DNA from: Minisyncoccota bacterium
GTDB taxonomy: Bacteria > Patescibacteriota > Minisyncoccia > UBA6257 > JAKLIH01
NCBI GenBank assembly: GCA_028691405.1
Contig: JAQUZI010000014.1
Location: forward strand, 1 to 13,695
Direction: 5' to 3'
DNA length: 13,695 nt
Shown: positions 1-8,780 of the stretch, piece after piece
Position numbering within the stretch: position 1 is the first letter of the stretch
Layout: each line of letters opens with the position of its first letter
Program-made: the position numbers and the translations under genes
Notes under the pieces: generated by a model
Told to the model about the DNA's origin: nothing
Seen by the model: only the letters and a program-made list of their open reading frames with translations
Databases searched by the model: none

Positions 1-2
1 AT

Positions 3-77
3 TGGTGGACGTGGGAGGGATCGAACCTCCGACCTCTGTCTTATCAGGACAGCGTTCTACCACTGAACTACACGTCC
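3..77 (-). tRNA. tRNA-Ile (anticodon GAU)
   Basis: The minus strand folds into a complete cloverleaf. The 7-bp acceptor stem pairs bases 77-71 with 13-7, the discriminator is A (6) and CCA is encoded (5-3). The D stem is GTTC/GAAC, the anticodon stem is CTGTC/GACAG with loop CTGATAA, and the T stem is GGAGG/CCTCC with loop TTCGATC. The anticodon GAT lies at 45-43. It reads the Ile codons AUC and AUU. It lies 42 bp downstream of a minus-strand protein gene but has its own promoter candidate. Confidence 0.95.
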
Positions 78-87
78 AATCGATAAA

Positions 88-116
88 ATACTATCATATT
101 TTTTTCTGAATGTCCA
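88..116 (-). promoter_or_regulatory. Promoter of tRNA-Ile
   Basis: On the minus strand, TGGACA (116-111) is followed after exactly 17 bp by TAGTAT (93-88), preceded by TGA to give an extended -10. The expected start site is near 81, about four bases before the mature tRNA 5' end at 77, so the transcript would have almost no 5' leader. Read by eye, not mapped. Confidence 0.6.
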
Positions 117-119
117 GAC

Positions 120-335
120 TTAATCTAGCGGCATTTTTGTTTTTAACTCATTAAATTTTGTAATATTAAATTTCTTTTGATTTTGAGTTGATGTTTCTGG
201 GTCTTTTAAAACTTTTTCAACATTGTTAATAATAAAAACTAATCTATTGCTTACAAAAAATATTAAAAGAATTAATAAGGCAAGGGAAATAAGAATTGAA
301 CCATTAATTTTTATTTTTTTATTGTTTTGTTTCAT
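120..335 (-). CDS. Small single-pass membrane protein next to pilO-like gene
   Basis: A 71-residue protein with a lysine/asparagine-rich N-terminus (residues 1-10), one hydrophobic segment at about 12-32 and a polar C-terminal tail of about 40 residues. This fits a single-span protein with a short cytoplasmic head. Its start overlaps the end of the PilO-like gene upstream by 17 bp, so the two are almost certainly co-transcribed and perhaps translationally coupled. I do not recognise the family. The context suggests an accessory part of the inner-membrane pilus or secretion platform, but that is inference. Confidence 0.6.
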   Translation of the reverse strand: MKQNNKKIKINGSILISLALLILLIFFVSNRLVFIINNVEKVLKDPETSTQNQKKFNITKFNELKTKMPLD

Positions 336-1035
336 TTTCTTGATTCTTTATATTTTCTTTAAGATATATTTTACCTATAACACTAACTTTAAATATATCG
401 CCGGATTGGCTAGTTGATGAATATCGAGTTACTGCTTTGGTTGTTGGAATAACTTCTCCATCAGCTGTTATTTGTTCTAACTCTTTTTCAACATTTTTAG
501 GTAAGTTTTTTTCAAAAGTAATTTGATCAAATGTAATTAAAATATCTAAAGCATTAATATCTTTGAATGTCTTAATAATATTATCAAATCTACCGGCAAG
601 AGAAAGGACAAAGCCGTAGCTTGTACTTTCATTTTCTTTAGCTGGGTTAAGGGTAAGAATGTTTAGAAGTGGGTCAACCCTGTTTTTAGCACCTATATTG
701 GTAATTTGTTTTTTAATTGTAGGTATATCCTCTATATCAGACAATAATCCTTGATACTTACTAAAATCTTCTTTTACTGCTTTGCTGTCTCTTTCAAGCT
801 TGGCAATATATTCCATTAATACATTTACTCCAACTTGATTTTTTTTAAAATCCGATATCATTCCAGTTGTTATTTGAATTTCTTTTGCAAATTGGGAAAT
901 AAATGTTAATCCAATAATTAACACTATTAAATTAACAACAATATAAATTGACAACTTTTTTTGAAAAGGCGTGAAAGGTTTAATGCCAAATGGTAATTTT
1001 TTGTTGTTAGCTTGTGTTAATTGTTCCTCTTCCAT
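319..1035 (-). CDS. PilO-like type IV pilus inner-membrane assembly protein
   Basis: A 238-residue protein with a cytoplasmic N-terminus of about 28 residues, one membrane span at about 29-48, a coiled-coil-like stretch at about 50-110 and a C-terminal alpha/beta part. That last part contains YGFVLSLAGRFDNI and runs of the type IQxxFKxINxLDILITFDQI, resembling the ferredoxin-like fold of PilO. In type IV pili PilO pairs with PilN and links PilM to the outer parts of the machine. No PilM or PilN lies in the window, so the fold assignment rests on architecture and a few motif-like positions. It is divergent from dprA across a 66-bp spacer. A weak minus-strand promoter (TTGTTA at 1083-1078, TTATAT at 1061-1056) would overlap the dprA -10 element. 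No Shine-Dalgarno is visible before the ATG. Confidence 0.6.
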   Translation of the reverse strand: MEEEQLTQANNKKLPFGIKPFTPFQKKLSIYIVVNLIVLIIGLTFISQFAKEIQITTGMISDFKKNQVGVNVLMEYIAKLERDSKAVKEDFSKYQGLLSDIEDIPTIKKQITNIGAKNRVDPLLNILTLNPAKENESTSYGFVLSLAGRFDNIIKTFKDINALDILITFDQITFEKNLPKNVEKELEQITADGEVIPTTKAVTRYSSTSQSGDIFKVSVIGKIYLKENIKNQENETKQ

Positions 1036-1053
1036 GATATTTATTGAAAAAAA

Positions 1054-1062
1054 TGATATAAT
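1054..1062 (+). promoter_or_regulatory. Extended -10 promoter of dprA
   Basis: TGATATAAT is a perfect extended -10 (TGn plus TATAAT), about 39 bp before the dprA ATG. There is no good -35 at the usual distance, which is typical of extended -10 promoters. The expected start site is near 1069. It lies in the 66-bp divergent spacer shared with the pilO-like gene. Confidence 0.55.
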
Positions 1063-1101
1063 TAATTAAGACAATTGTAACAAACTTTTTAAAAAATTAC
1101 A

Positions 1102-1962
1102 ATGACTGATTTAAAATATTTTAATGTTTTGAGAATTGGTTTAAAAGATAATTTCAAAAAATTATCATTGGTTTTTAATAAATACAAGAAATTTGAACAT
1201 ATATATAGTAGGCTGCCTGAAGTATTAAAAGAGTTGGATATTAAAAATGATAATATTTGAGATAAATTAGACCCAGATAAAGAATACGAAAAAATAATTA
1301 ACTCAAATACAAAAATTATATTACTTGAAAACAAGAATTATCCTAAGCTGTTAAAAGAAATATATAACCCGCCTTTAGGGTTGTATATAAGAGGAGATGC
1401 ATCATGCTTTAATGCTAATTCTAATTTGGCTGTAATTGGATCAAGAAAATCAACCGATTATGGCAAAAAATCAACCGAAAAAATAATAAAAGAATTAAAA
1501 GATAGTAAAATTACAATTGTTAGTGGATTGGCTTTAGGTATTGATTCATATGCGCATAAATGCGCCTTAGCAAACAACTTAAAAACAATCGGTATTATTG
1601 GATCTGGTTTTAATTATTTTTTTCCAAGCGAAAATATTAATTTAGCAAAATCCATTGTAAAAAATGGTGGCTTAGTAGTAAGTGAATATCCGCTTGATTT
1701 TAAACCAGAAAAATATTATTTCCCAGCAAGAAATAGAATTATTAGCGGCATATCAAAAGGAGTATTAATTATTGAAGCTCAGGAAAGAAGTGGGACACTA
1801 ATTACAGCAAAATTCGCTGAAGAACAGAATCGAGACATTTATGCTATTCCTAATAATATATTTGAAAAGAGTAGCTGCGGCACAAACGGGCTAATAAAAG
1901 AAGGGGCTAAATTAATTGATTCGGGGGAAGATATTATTTTAGACATGAGCTTGAAATTTTAA
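1102..1962 (+). CDS. dprA: DNA-processing protein DprA
   Basis: 286 residues when TGA (1258-1260, residue 53) is read as Trp. Read with a standard code, the reading frame is cut there and only the C-terminal two thirds remain. DprA binds incoming single-stranded DNA and loads RecA during natural transformation. The YP-to-LY entry motif (NYPKLL to GLYIRGD) precedes the Rossmann/LOG-like core: VIGSRKS at 111-117, SGLALGIDSYAH at 141-152, GSG at 167-169, PARNR at 208-212 and the SGT loop at 230-232. The protein ends just after the core, so the C-terminal winged helix found in some DprA proteins is missing. The start ATG is the first in frame after the promoter, and no Shine-Dalgarno is visible. 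It lies directly upstream of topA, a common dprA-topA order. Confidence 0.93.
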
Positions 1963-1967
1963 AATAA

Positions 1968-1996
1968 TTGACTATTTTAATATTAAGCGTTATAAT
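1968..1996 (+). promoter_or_regulatory. Consensus promoter of topA-rsh
   Basis: TTGACT (1968-1973), a 17-bp spacer and TATAAT (1991-1996) match the vegetative sigma consensus at 11 of 12 positions. The start site should fall near 2003, giving topA a leader of about 24 bases. It starts just after the dprA stop, so topA need not depend on dprA transcription. Confidence 0.8.
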
Positions 1997-2026
1997 AGAA
2001 AAAATAATATATAATAAAACTTTTTT

Positions 2027-4105
2027 ATGAAAACTTTAGTTATCGTCGAGAGCCCAGCAAAAGCAAAAACAATTGGATCTTTTTTAGATTCAAAAAAATA
2101 CAAGGTTATTGCTTCAATGGGACATATTCGCAATTTACCAAAATCAACTTTAGGCGTTGATGTTGAAAATAATTTTGAACCAAAATATATTGTTCCAAAA
2201 GTAAAAATAAAATTTGTAAATTCTTTGAAAAAAGAAGTTGCGGGTTATGATAATGTTATTTTAGCGTCTGATGAGGATAGAGAAGGTGAAGCTATTTCTT
2301 GACATCTAAAAGAAGCATTAAATATTAAAAACTATCAAAGAATTGCTTTTCACGAAATTACGCCTCAAGCAATTGAAGAAGCTATTAAAAACCCTAGACA
2401 AATAGATATGGATATGGTTTTAAGCCAACAAGCAAGAAGAATACTCGACAGACTGGTTGGTTATAAATTGTCGCCTTTTCTTTGGAAAAAACTCTTCAAA
2501 GGTTTATCAGCTGGAAGAGTGCAAACACCAGCACTACGCCTAATTGTTGAAAGAGAAAAAGAAATAGGTAAATTTAAAAGTGAAGAGTATTGAAGTGCTG
2601 AAGGAAACTTTTCAAAAGATAAAAAAACATATATTGGTAATTTATTTAAAATAAATGATCAGTCTTTAGATAAGCTTTACTTTAAAAAAGAAGATGAGGT
2701 TAAAAAAATACAAACAGACTTAGAGGGAAAGAAAGGTATAATTGATAAAATAAATAAAAGCAAAAGTATAAAAAAACCATACCCTCCATTTACAACTAGC
2801 ACTTTACAACAGTCTGCATATCAAACATATAGATTCTCAGCTAAAAAAACAATGTCGGTTGCTCAAAAACTTTATGAAGGAAAAAATATTGATGGTAAAC
2901 ATATTGGTTTAATAACATATATGAGAACCGATTCATTGAATTTATCTAAAAGTGCAATTATGAATGCTCGAGAATTTATTGGAAAAAGTATTGGCGATCA
3001 ATATGTACCAAGTAAATTTAATATGTATAAATCAAAATCAAAATTGGCGCAAGAAGCACATGAAGCTATTAGGGTAACTGATGCATTTAAAACACCTGAA
3101 AAAATAAAAGAATATTTAACTACTGATGAATTTAAAATTTATACTTTAATTTGAAAAAGATTCATTGCTTGTCAAATGAAAGAAGCAAATATTGAAAAAA
3201 TATCAATTATTACAAAATGTGAAAATGAAAAAGATAATTATTATTTTAAAACTGATTTACAAATAATTAAATTTGATGGGTTTTTGAAAATAATGCCGAT
3301 TGCAGAAGAAAGTGATAATATAAAAATAAAAGAAGGTGAACAAATTGATATTAAAAAAATAGAGTTAAAACAACATTTTACAGAACCACCAGCTAGGTTT
3401 AATGACGCTTCTTTAATTAAAACTTTAGAAAAATTTGGAATTGGTAGGCCATCAACTTATGCTTTGATTGTTTCAATTTTAATAGAAAGGGGTTATGTTA
3501 ATTACAATGATGGGCATGCTTTTATCCCTACTGATATTGGGTTGAAAACAAATAATATGTTAGTAGAAAATTTTCCTAATATTGCTGATTACGATCTGAC
3601 TAAAAAAATTGAAGATCGGTTGGATAAAATAGCAGATAAAAAAGAAAAATGACAAAAAGTTTTAGCTGATTTCTATTTTCCTTTTGAGAAAACTCTAGAA
3701 GAAAAATATGAAAAAATTGAAAAAGTTGATTTAACTAATAATGAAACCACTAATGAAGTTTGCCCTAATTGTGGAACAACTTTAGTTATAAAAATGAGTC
3801 GATTTGGTAAATTTATGGCTTGTCCTAATTTTCCTAAATGTAAATTTACAAAATCAATTAATGAATTAAATATACCATGCCCTAAGTGTAAAACAGGCCA
3901 TATTGTTCGAAAAAGAACTAAAAGAGGTAAAACCGTATATGGCTGTGATCAATATCCAAAATGCGATTTTATTGTTAACAAAAAACCTCTAAAGGAAAAA
4001 TGTCCTAAATGCGAATATCCTTTAATTTCTAAAAACAAAAAAACAAAAAAATGCTCTAATAAAGAATGTGATTATGAAATCGATATTAAATCCAATTTAC
4101 AATAA
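2027..4105 (+). CDS. topA: DNA topoisomerase I (type IA)
   Basis: 692 residues, normal for TopA of the Bacillus type. It relaxes negative supercoils through a 5'-phosphotyrosine intermediate. The TOPRIM domain shows [11 protein letters not shown] with Glu9 and the acidic triad in SDEDREGEA (D82, D84, E86). The active-site tyrosine is Tyr298 in LITYMRTDS. The C-terminus carries three Cys4 zinc ribbons starting at Cys579: CPNC to FPKC, CPKC to YPKC, and CPKC to a last CxxxxC pair. Four in-frame TGA codons (residues 92, 189, 376, 542) each sit where TopA proteins have Trp, for example GEAISW-H and EEYW-S. Read as stops they would break the gene into five pieces. The 3' end overlaps the rsh gene by 32 bp. 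No Shine-Dalgarno precedes the ATG. Confidence 0.97.
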
Positions 4106-5531
4106 TATAAAAGATAAAATTAGTGTTCAAGATTTTAAAATCGTTGAAGATGCTTTTTCGTTTGCTGAAGAAAGACATAAAGGACAAAAAAGAAAGAGTG
4201 GTGAAGATTATATTTTACACCCGTTAAGAGTAGCAATTGAGGCTTCTAAATTAAATTTGGATATAAATGCTATTGCCGCAGCGCTTCTGCACGATGTTTT
4301 AGAAGATACAAAAACAACAAAAAAAGAAATTAAAGATCTGTTTGGTGAAGATGTTTTGTTTTTAGTTGATGGATTAAGTCATTTATCTCAATTAAAGAGA
4401 AAGGCTGTTTATAAAAACAAAACGATAGGTCGTTTAGAAAACTTAAGAAATTTAATTCTTTCGTCAGCAAAAGACGTAAGAGTTATTTTAATTAAACTTG
4501 TTGATCGTTTAGATAATATGAAATCTATTTGAGCATTATCTCCAGAAAAACAAGTAGAAAATTCAGAAGAAACTTTAGAAATATTTGCTCCAATATGTAA
4601 TAGGCTTGGTCTTAGGTTCTTAGGAAGACAGTTAGAAGAAATGTCTTTTCCTTATGTTTATCCAAAAGAATTTGCAGAAATTAAAAACAAAGTTGTAAAT
4701 TATTATTATGAAATAGAAAAATACTTAACAGATGCTCGAGATGAGTTAGTTTTATTTCTAAAAGAAAATAATTTAGATTTTTATGAAATACAATTTCGTA
4801 AAAAATCTTTTTTTAGCATTTATAGAAAATACAAAAAAGAAAAGGATTTTAATAAAATATATGATATTATCGCCATGCGAATAATTGTTAATACGGTTGG
4901 CGATTGTTATACAGCATTAGGATTAGTGCATCAATTGTGATTACCAATGCAAAATAGACTAAAAGACTATATTTCATTTCCTAAAATAACAGGGTATAAA
5001 GCAATTCATACAACAGTTTTAACCAACAACAATCAGATCGTTGAAATTCAAATCGAAACTAAAGAAATGTTTTATCATAATACTTACGGACCTCCTTGTC
5101 ATTGAGTCTACAGCTTGGTTAAAGACACTAAGGCTTATACCAAAAGACAAAACGTAAGTGGAGCCAATATATTGTATAAAAATTTACAAAATATTGATTT
5201 TGAAAGCATTAATACTAAACAATTGTTTAATGTTTTGGTAAAAGATTTATTGGCAGAACAAATATTTGTAGTTACACCAAAAGGAGATGTAATTGATTTA
5301 AAAAAAGACTCTACACCAATTGATTTTGCCTATAAAATACATACTAGTATTGGTAATAGCTGTAAAATGGCAAAAGTAAATCAACAATTAGTATCTTTAA
5401 ATCATAAGTTAAAATCTGGCGATATGGTAGAAATTATTGCTGATAAAAACCAGAAACCAAGAAAGAAGTGATTAGATATGGCTCAAATGAGCGAAACAAG
5501 AGTAAAGATCAGAAAGGAATTACAAAAATAA
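4074..5531 (+). CDS. RelA/SpoT-family (p)ppGpp synthetase/hydrolase, ACT-less
   Basis: 485 residues with four TGA read as Trp (4530, 4938, 5103, 5469). The order is an HD hydrolase domain, a nucleotidyltransferase synthetase domain and a TGS domain (about 397-458), with no room for the helical, zinc-finger and ACT domains of long RSH enzymes. The hydrolase residues look intact: RKSGE, His49, HD at 73-74, ED at 77-78, Asp144 and Asn148, although the usual His of RLHNM is Asp147. The synthetase has the RxxS stretch, Asp264, the RLKD loop (295-298, the RXKD type of bifunctional Rel/SpoT) and Glu324. After it, EIQIRT reads EIQIET, and the conserved MHExAExGxAAHW segment is replaced except for its final HW. 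The ATG at 4074 lies inside topA; a GTG at 4068 is an alternative start. No own promoter is seen, so it is translated from the topA transcript. Confidence 0.92.
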
Positions 5532-5539
5532 ATATTCAG

Positions 5540-5567
5540 TTGACAATCACTTAATCTATGATATAAT
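5540..5567 (+). promoter_or_regulatory. Strong promoter of nusA-tig-clpP
   Basis: TTGACA (5540-5545), a 16-bp spacer and TATAAT (5562-5567) match the consensus perfectly, and TGA before the -10 adds an extended -10. The start site should be near 5574, leaving a leader of about 75 bases before nusA. It begins nine bases after the rsh stop. Confidence 0.85.
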
Positions 5568-5588
5568 ATATTTATTATAGTGTAATTA

Positions 5589-5617
5589 AAACAGGTCGTC
5601 CTACGGGCGATCTGTTT
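5589..5617 (+). promoter_or_regulatory. GC-rich hairpin in the nusA leader
   Basis: AAACAGGTCGTCC (5589-5601) pairs over 13 positions, two of them G-U wobbles, with 5605-5617 around a TAC loop. An alternative fold gives a C(UACG)G loop, the very stable UNCG type, with U5599 bulged. It begins about 15 bases after the predicted transcription start. It is followed by C and eight A rather than a U-tract, so it is not a standard terminator. It could be an attenuator, an RNA-stability element or a protein-binding site in front of nusA. Confidence 0.65.
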
Positions 5618-5626
5618 CAAAAAAAA

Positions 5627-5646
5627 TTAAAAAATATTAAAAAATA
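5627..5646 (+). repeat. Tandem 10-bp A-tract repeat before nusA
   Basis: TTAAAAAATA occurs twice in perfect tandem, ending three bases before the nusA ATG. The preceding ten bases (5617-5626, TC plus eight A) look like a degenerate third unit. This leaves an unstructured A-rich leader where a Shine-Dalgarno sequence would normally be. Confidence 0.7.
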
Positions 5647-5649
5647 CAT

Positions 5650-6786
5650 ATGCTTGATTTAAAAGATGTAAAATTAGCTGTTAAACAGTTAACAGCAGAG
5701 AAAGGCTTTTCAGAAGACAAGGTATGAGAGATTATAGAGCTAGCTATTGCTAGAGCTTATAAAAAAGAACACTTAAAAAAAGGTGAAATTATTAAAGCTA
5801 AAATTGATCAAGAAACAGGTTCAGTTAAGTTCTATAAAGTAATGGTTGTTGTTGATAAAAGTATGCTTAGAGATGACGAAGAAGAAGACTTTGAAGACGA
5901 TGATGTTGAGGGTGATGATAAAAAAATACGCTTTAACCCAGATAAGCATATTTTAATTGAAGATGCAAAAAAAGATCATAAAAATGTCAATGTTTTGGAT
6001 GAAATAGTTATGCCTTTAGAAACAGATGATAATTTTACACGTATTGCCGCTCAATCAGCTAAGCAAACTATTATACAAGAAATACGTGAATTAGAAAAAA
6101 CATTAGCTTTAGATGAGTTTAAAGACAAAGAAAATGAATTAGTTTCCGGGACAGTACAAAGGGTTGAAAACAACAATGTTTATGTTAATTTAGGAAAAGC
6201 CTCTGGCTTGTTATTAGCCAAAGAAGCTATTCCGGGTGAAAGCTTTAGAATCGGGGAAAGAAAAAGATTCTTGGCTTTAGGCATGAGAGAGAATAATGGA
6301 GCTTTAATGGTGTTATTATCAAGAACTCATCCAAAATTTATTGAAAAGATTTTAGCCATGGAAGTTCCCGAATTGCAAGAAGGTGTTGTTGAAATTATAG
6401 CCATTGCACGTGAGCCAGGTTTTAGAACCAAACTAGCAGTTAAAACAGATAGTGAAGAAATTGATCCTGTTGGCGCTTGTATTGGACCAAAAGGTGTAAG
6501 AATAAATGCATTAACAGAAGAAATCCCAAATGAAAAAATTGATGTTGTTGAATATTCTGACGAACCAGCTAGATTTGTAGCTAATTCTTTATCACCAGTT
6601 GCCATTATGGAGACTGAAATAATTCCTGAATCAAGAGAAATAAAGGTATTTGTTGAACCTAATTTACTATCAGCAGCTATTGGTAAAAGTGGCCAAAATG
6701 TTAGATTGGCTTCTAAATTAACTGGTTGAAACATTAAAATCTATTCATCCATTACTTCTACCGAAGTAAAAACTAATGAAGAATAA
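5650..6786 (+). CDS. nusA: Transcription elongation/termination factor NusA
   Basis: 378 residues with TGA read as Trp at residues 26 and 360. NusA binds RNA polymerase and nascent RNA, and modulates pausing, termination and antitermination. The N-terminal polymerase-binding domain holds an unusual acidic insertion (about residues 75-90, nearly all Asp/Glu). An S1 domain follows at about 161-225 (SGTVQRVENNNVYVNLGK), then KH1 with the GPKG loop (279-282) and KH2 with GKSG (345-348) and NVRLASKLTGW. The C-terminal acidic repeats of E. coli NusA are absent, as in most bacteria. It is first gene of an operon with tig (21-bp gap), not beside rimP and infB as is common. The ATG is chosen because the NusA-like N-terminus starts there; no Shine-Dalgarno precedes it. 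Confidence 0.96.
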
Positions 6787-6807
6787 TAAATTTTTAAACA
6801 CTTATTT

Positions 6808-8091
6808 ATGAAAACGACTCAAAAACAAATAAACGATAGTAAAATTGAAATCATATTTGAATTTGATAAAAGTGATGTTGAGCCGCAAATGGAAAAAGCA
6901 ACACAAAATTTATCAGCTAATGTTAAAATTGACGGCTTTAGAGAAGGTAAGGTTCCAGCTGATATTATTAAAAAAACTGTTGGCGAAATTAATTTATACG
7001 ATGAGGCATTAAAATTAACAATTCAAAATGCATATCCAGAATATGCTGAGAAAAATAATTTGTGAGTTATTACACCTCCTGAGGTTGTAATTACTAAATT
7101 TGTTCCTGATGGTGTATCAGAATGCAAAGTCACAGTAGAAGTAATACCTAATTTAAATTTAAAAGGATATAAAGAAAAAGCTAAAGAGGCTTTAAAAGAT
7201 AAAAAAGAAGTTGGTGTTGAAGATAAAGAAGTTGAAGACACTATTAATTGAATCTTAGAATCTAGAAGTTCTTTTAAAGAACTAGATAGAGAAACAATTG
7301 ATAACGATATTGTAGAAGTTAATTATGATGTTGTTGTTGATGGTAAAAATCAAGAGGATCTAAAGGCTTTAGATTATAAATTTGTAATATCAAAAGAAAA
7401 ATCATTTCCAGAATTAAATAAAGAAACTATTGGTATGAAGAAAGGAGAAACAAAAGATATAGACGTCACTTTTGGTAAAGATTTTTTTGTTGAAGCTTTA
7501 AGAGGCAAAAAGGGTATAATAAAATTAACTTTGAATAAAATATTGCAAAGAGAAATACCAGAATTAACCGATGATTTTGTTAAAAAACTGGGGAAATTTG
7601 AAAATGTATCTTCTTTTAAAGACAATATTAAAAATGGAATATTAGAAGAAAAGAAAATGAAAGAAGAAGAAAGAATTAGATTAAATATATTAGAGAATAT
7701 TAGAAAAGATGTAAAAATTGAAGTTCCTGAAGTATTAGTTAACAAAGAGATTGAAAGAATGATAGGGGAAGTAAAATACAAAATTGCTAATATGGGAATG
7801 GAATTTGAAGAATATTTAAAACAAATTAAAAAAACAGAGGAAGATATTAAGAAAGACATGTATGAAGATGCTAAGCAAAAAGTTTTAAATATATTAATTT
7901 TAAGAGAAATAATTGATTTAGAAAAAATCAGTGTTAGCGAAAAAGAAATTCAAGAAAAATCACAACAAATTATTAATGATATTAGCTATCAAAATCCAAA
8001 TGCTAAGGATATTGATATGAATACTGTTAATAATTATAGTGAAGAAATTCTTAAAAACGAAAAAGTTTTTAATGTTTTAATGAATCAATAA
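6808..8091 (+). CDS. tig: Trigger factor, ribosome-associated chaperone
   Basis: 427 residues with TGA read as Trp at residues 86 and 148. Trigger factor docks on the ribosomal exit tunnel and shields nascent chains. The ribosome-binding signature GFREGKVP is at residues 43-50, the same place as in the E. coli protein. A FKBP-like prolyl isomerase region follows at about 160-245 (DIVEVNYDVVVDGK and, later, GMKKGETKDIDVTF). The rest is the helical, Lys/Glu-rich C-terminal cradle (about 250-427). It sits 21 bp after nusA and 30 bp before clpP on the same strand; the tig-clpP order is a familiar bacterial one. No Shine-Dalgarno is seen, only an AT-rich spacer. Confidence 0.96.
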
Positions 8092-8121
8092 AAATTTAAT
8101 AATTTTATTAAATTTAAACTT

Positions 8122-8751
8122 ATGAATAATAAAATAACATCTCAATTAATACCAATGGTAGTTGAAAAAACTCCTTCTGGTTATGAAAGAGCATTTGATA
8201 TATATTCTAAATTATTACAAAATAGAATTGTATTTTTGTCAGGGCCAATTGATGATGATATGGCTAATACAGTTATAGCCCAATTGTTGTTTTTAACCCA
8301 TGAAAATCCAGCTAAAGACATTGAGCTATATATTAATTCTCCTGGAGGATCGGTTAGCGCAGCACTGGCAATATATGATACTATGCAATATATAGAGTCT
8401 GACGTATCAACAATATGTATTGGTATGGCTGCTTCAGCCGCAGCATTGATACTCGCTTGTGGCCAAAAGGGCAAAAGATTAAGTTTGCCTAATTCAGAAA
8501 TATTATTACATCAAGTTATGGGTGGAGCTGAAGGCCAGGCAAAAGATATTGAAATATCAGCTAAACATATTTTAAAAGTCAAACAAACTGTTAATAATAT
8601 TTTAGCCATACATACCAGTAAACCAATGTCTCAAATTGAAAAAGATACTGATCGAGACTTTTGAATGTCAAGCAAAGAAGCTTTGGCTTATGGAGTAATT
8701 GATGATATTGTTGGGCCTAAAAACAAAAAAGCATCAAAAAAGAAGAAATAA
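8122..8751 (+). CDS. clpP: ATP-dependent Clp protease proteolytic subunit
   Basis: 209 residues with TGA read as Trp at residue 181, in RDFW-MS. ClpP is the serine peptidase ring that degrades substrates unfolded by ClpX or ClpC. The catalytic triad is Ser105 ([10 protein letters not shown]), His130 (LLHQVMGG) and Asp179 (DRDF). Their spacing of 25 and 49 residues equals that of E. coli ClpP. The oxyanion-loop motif SPGGSV is present. The C-terminus is lysine-rich. Last gene of nusA-tig-clpP; an intrinsic terminator begins right after the stop. Its partner ATPase is not in the window. Confidence 0.97.
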
Positions 8752-8778
8752 AAAAATCAGCCAATATGGCTGATTTTT
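8752..8778. terminator. Bidirectional intrinsic terminator
   Basis: AAAAATCAGCC (8752-8762) and GGCTGATTTTT (8768-8778) form a perfect 11-bp stem around AATAT, with a T-run on each strand. It terminates clpP on the plus strand. Two bases separate it from the stop of the minus-strand membrane-protein gene at 8781, so it can serve that convergent operon as well. Confidence 0.88.
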
Positions 8779-8780
8779 AA

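Noticed and set aside
2027..5531. topA and rsh look like pseudogenes broken by many TGA stops.
   Set aside because: All breaks are TGA codons without frameshift, at positions where the families have Trp, and the other stops (TAA, TAG) are never found inside. Recoding explains every case.
5589..5617. The nusA leader hairpin as a rho-independent terminator of topA-rsh.
   Set aside because: It lies downstream of the nusA promoter and is followed by C and eight A, not by a U-tract. An attenuator role remains possible.
7374..7859. A 161-codon minus-strand frame inside tig, apparently hydrophobic.
   Set aside because: It is the complement of Lys/Glu-rich trigger factor codons, which read as Phe/Leu/Ser on the other strand.
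1102..8751. Mollicute origin, because of low GC and UGA = Trp.
   Set aside because: A PilO-like protein, the F420-ligase-like protein and the nusA-tig-clpP order are not what I expect in Mollicutes, and ClpP is missing in most mycoplasmas. Not fully excluded, as no rRNA is present.
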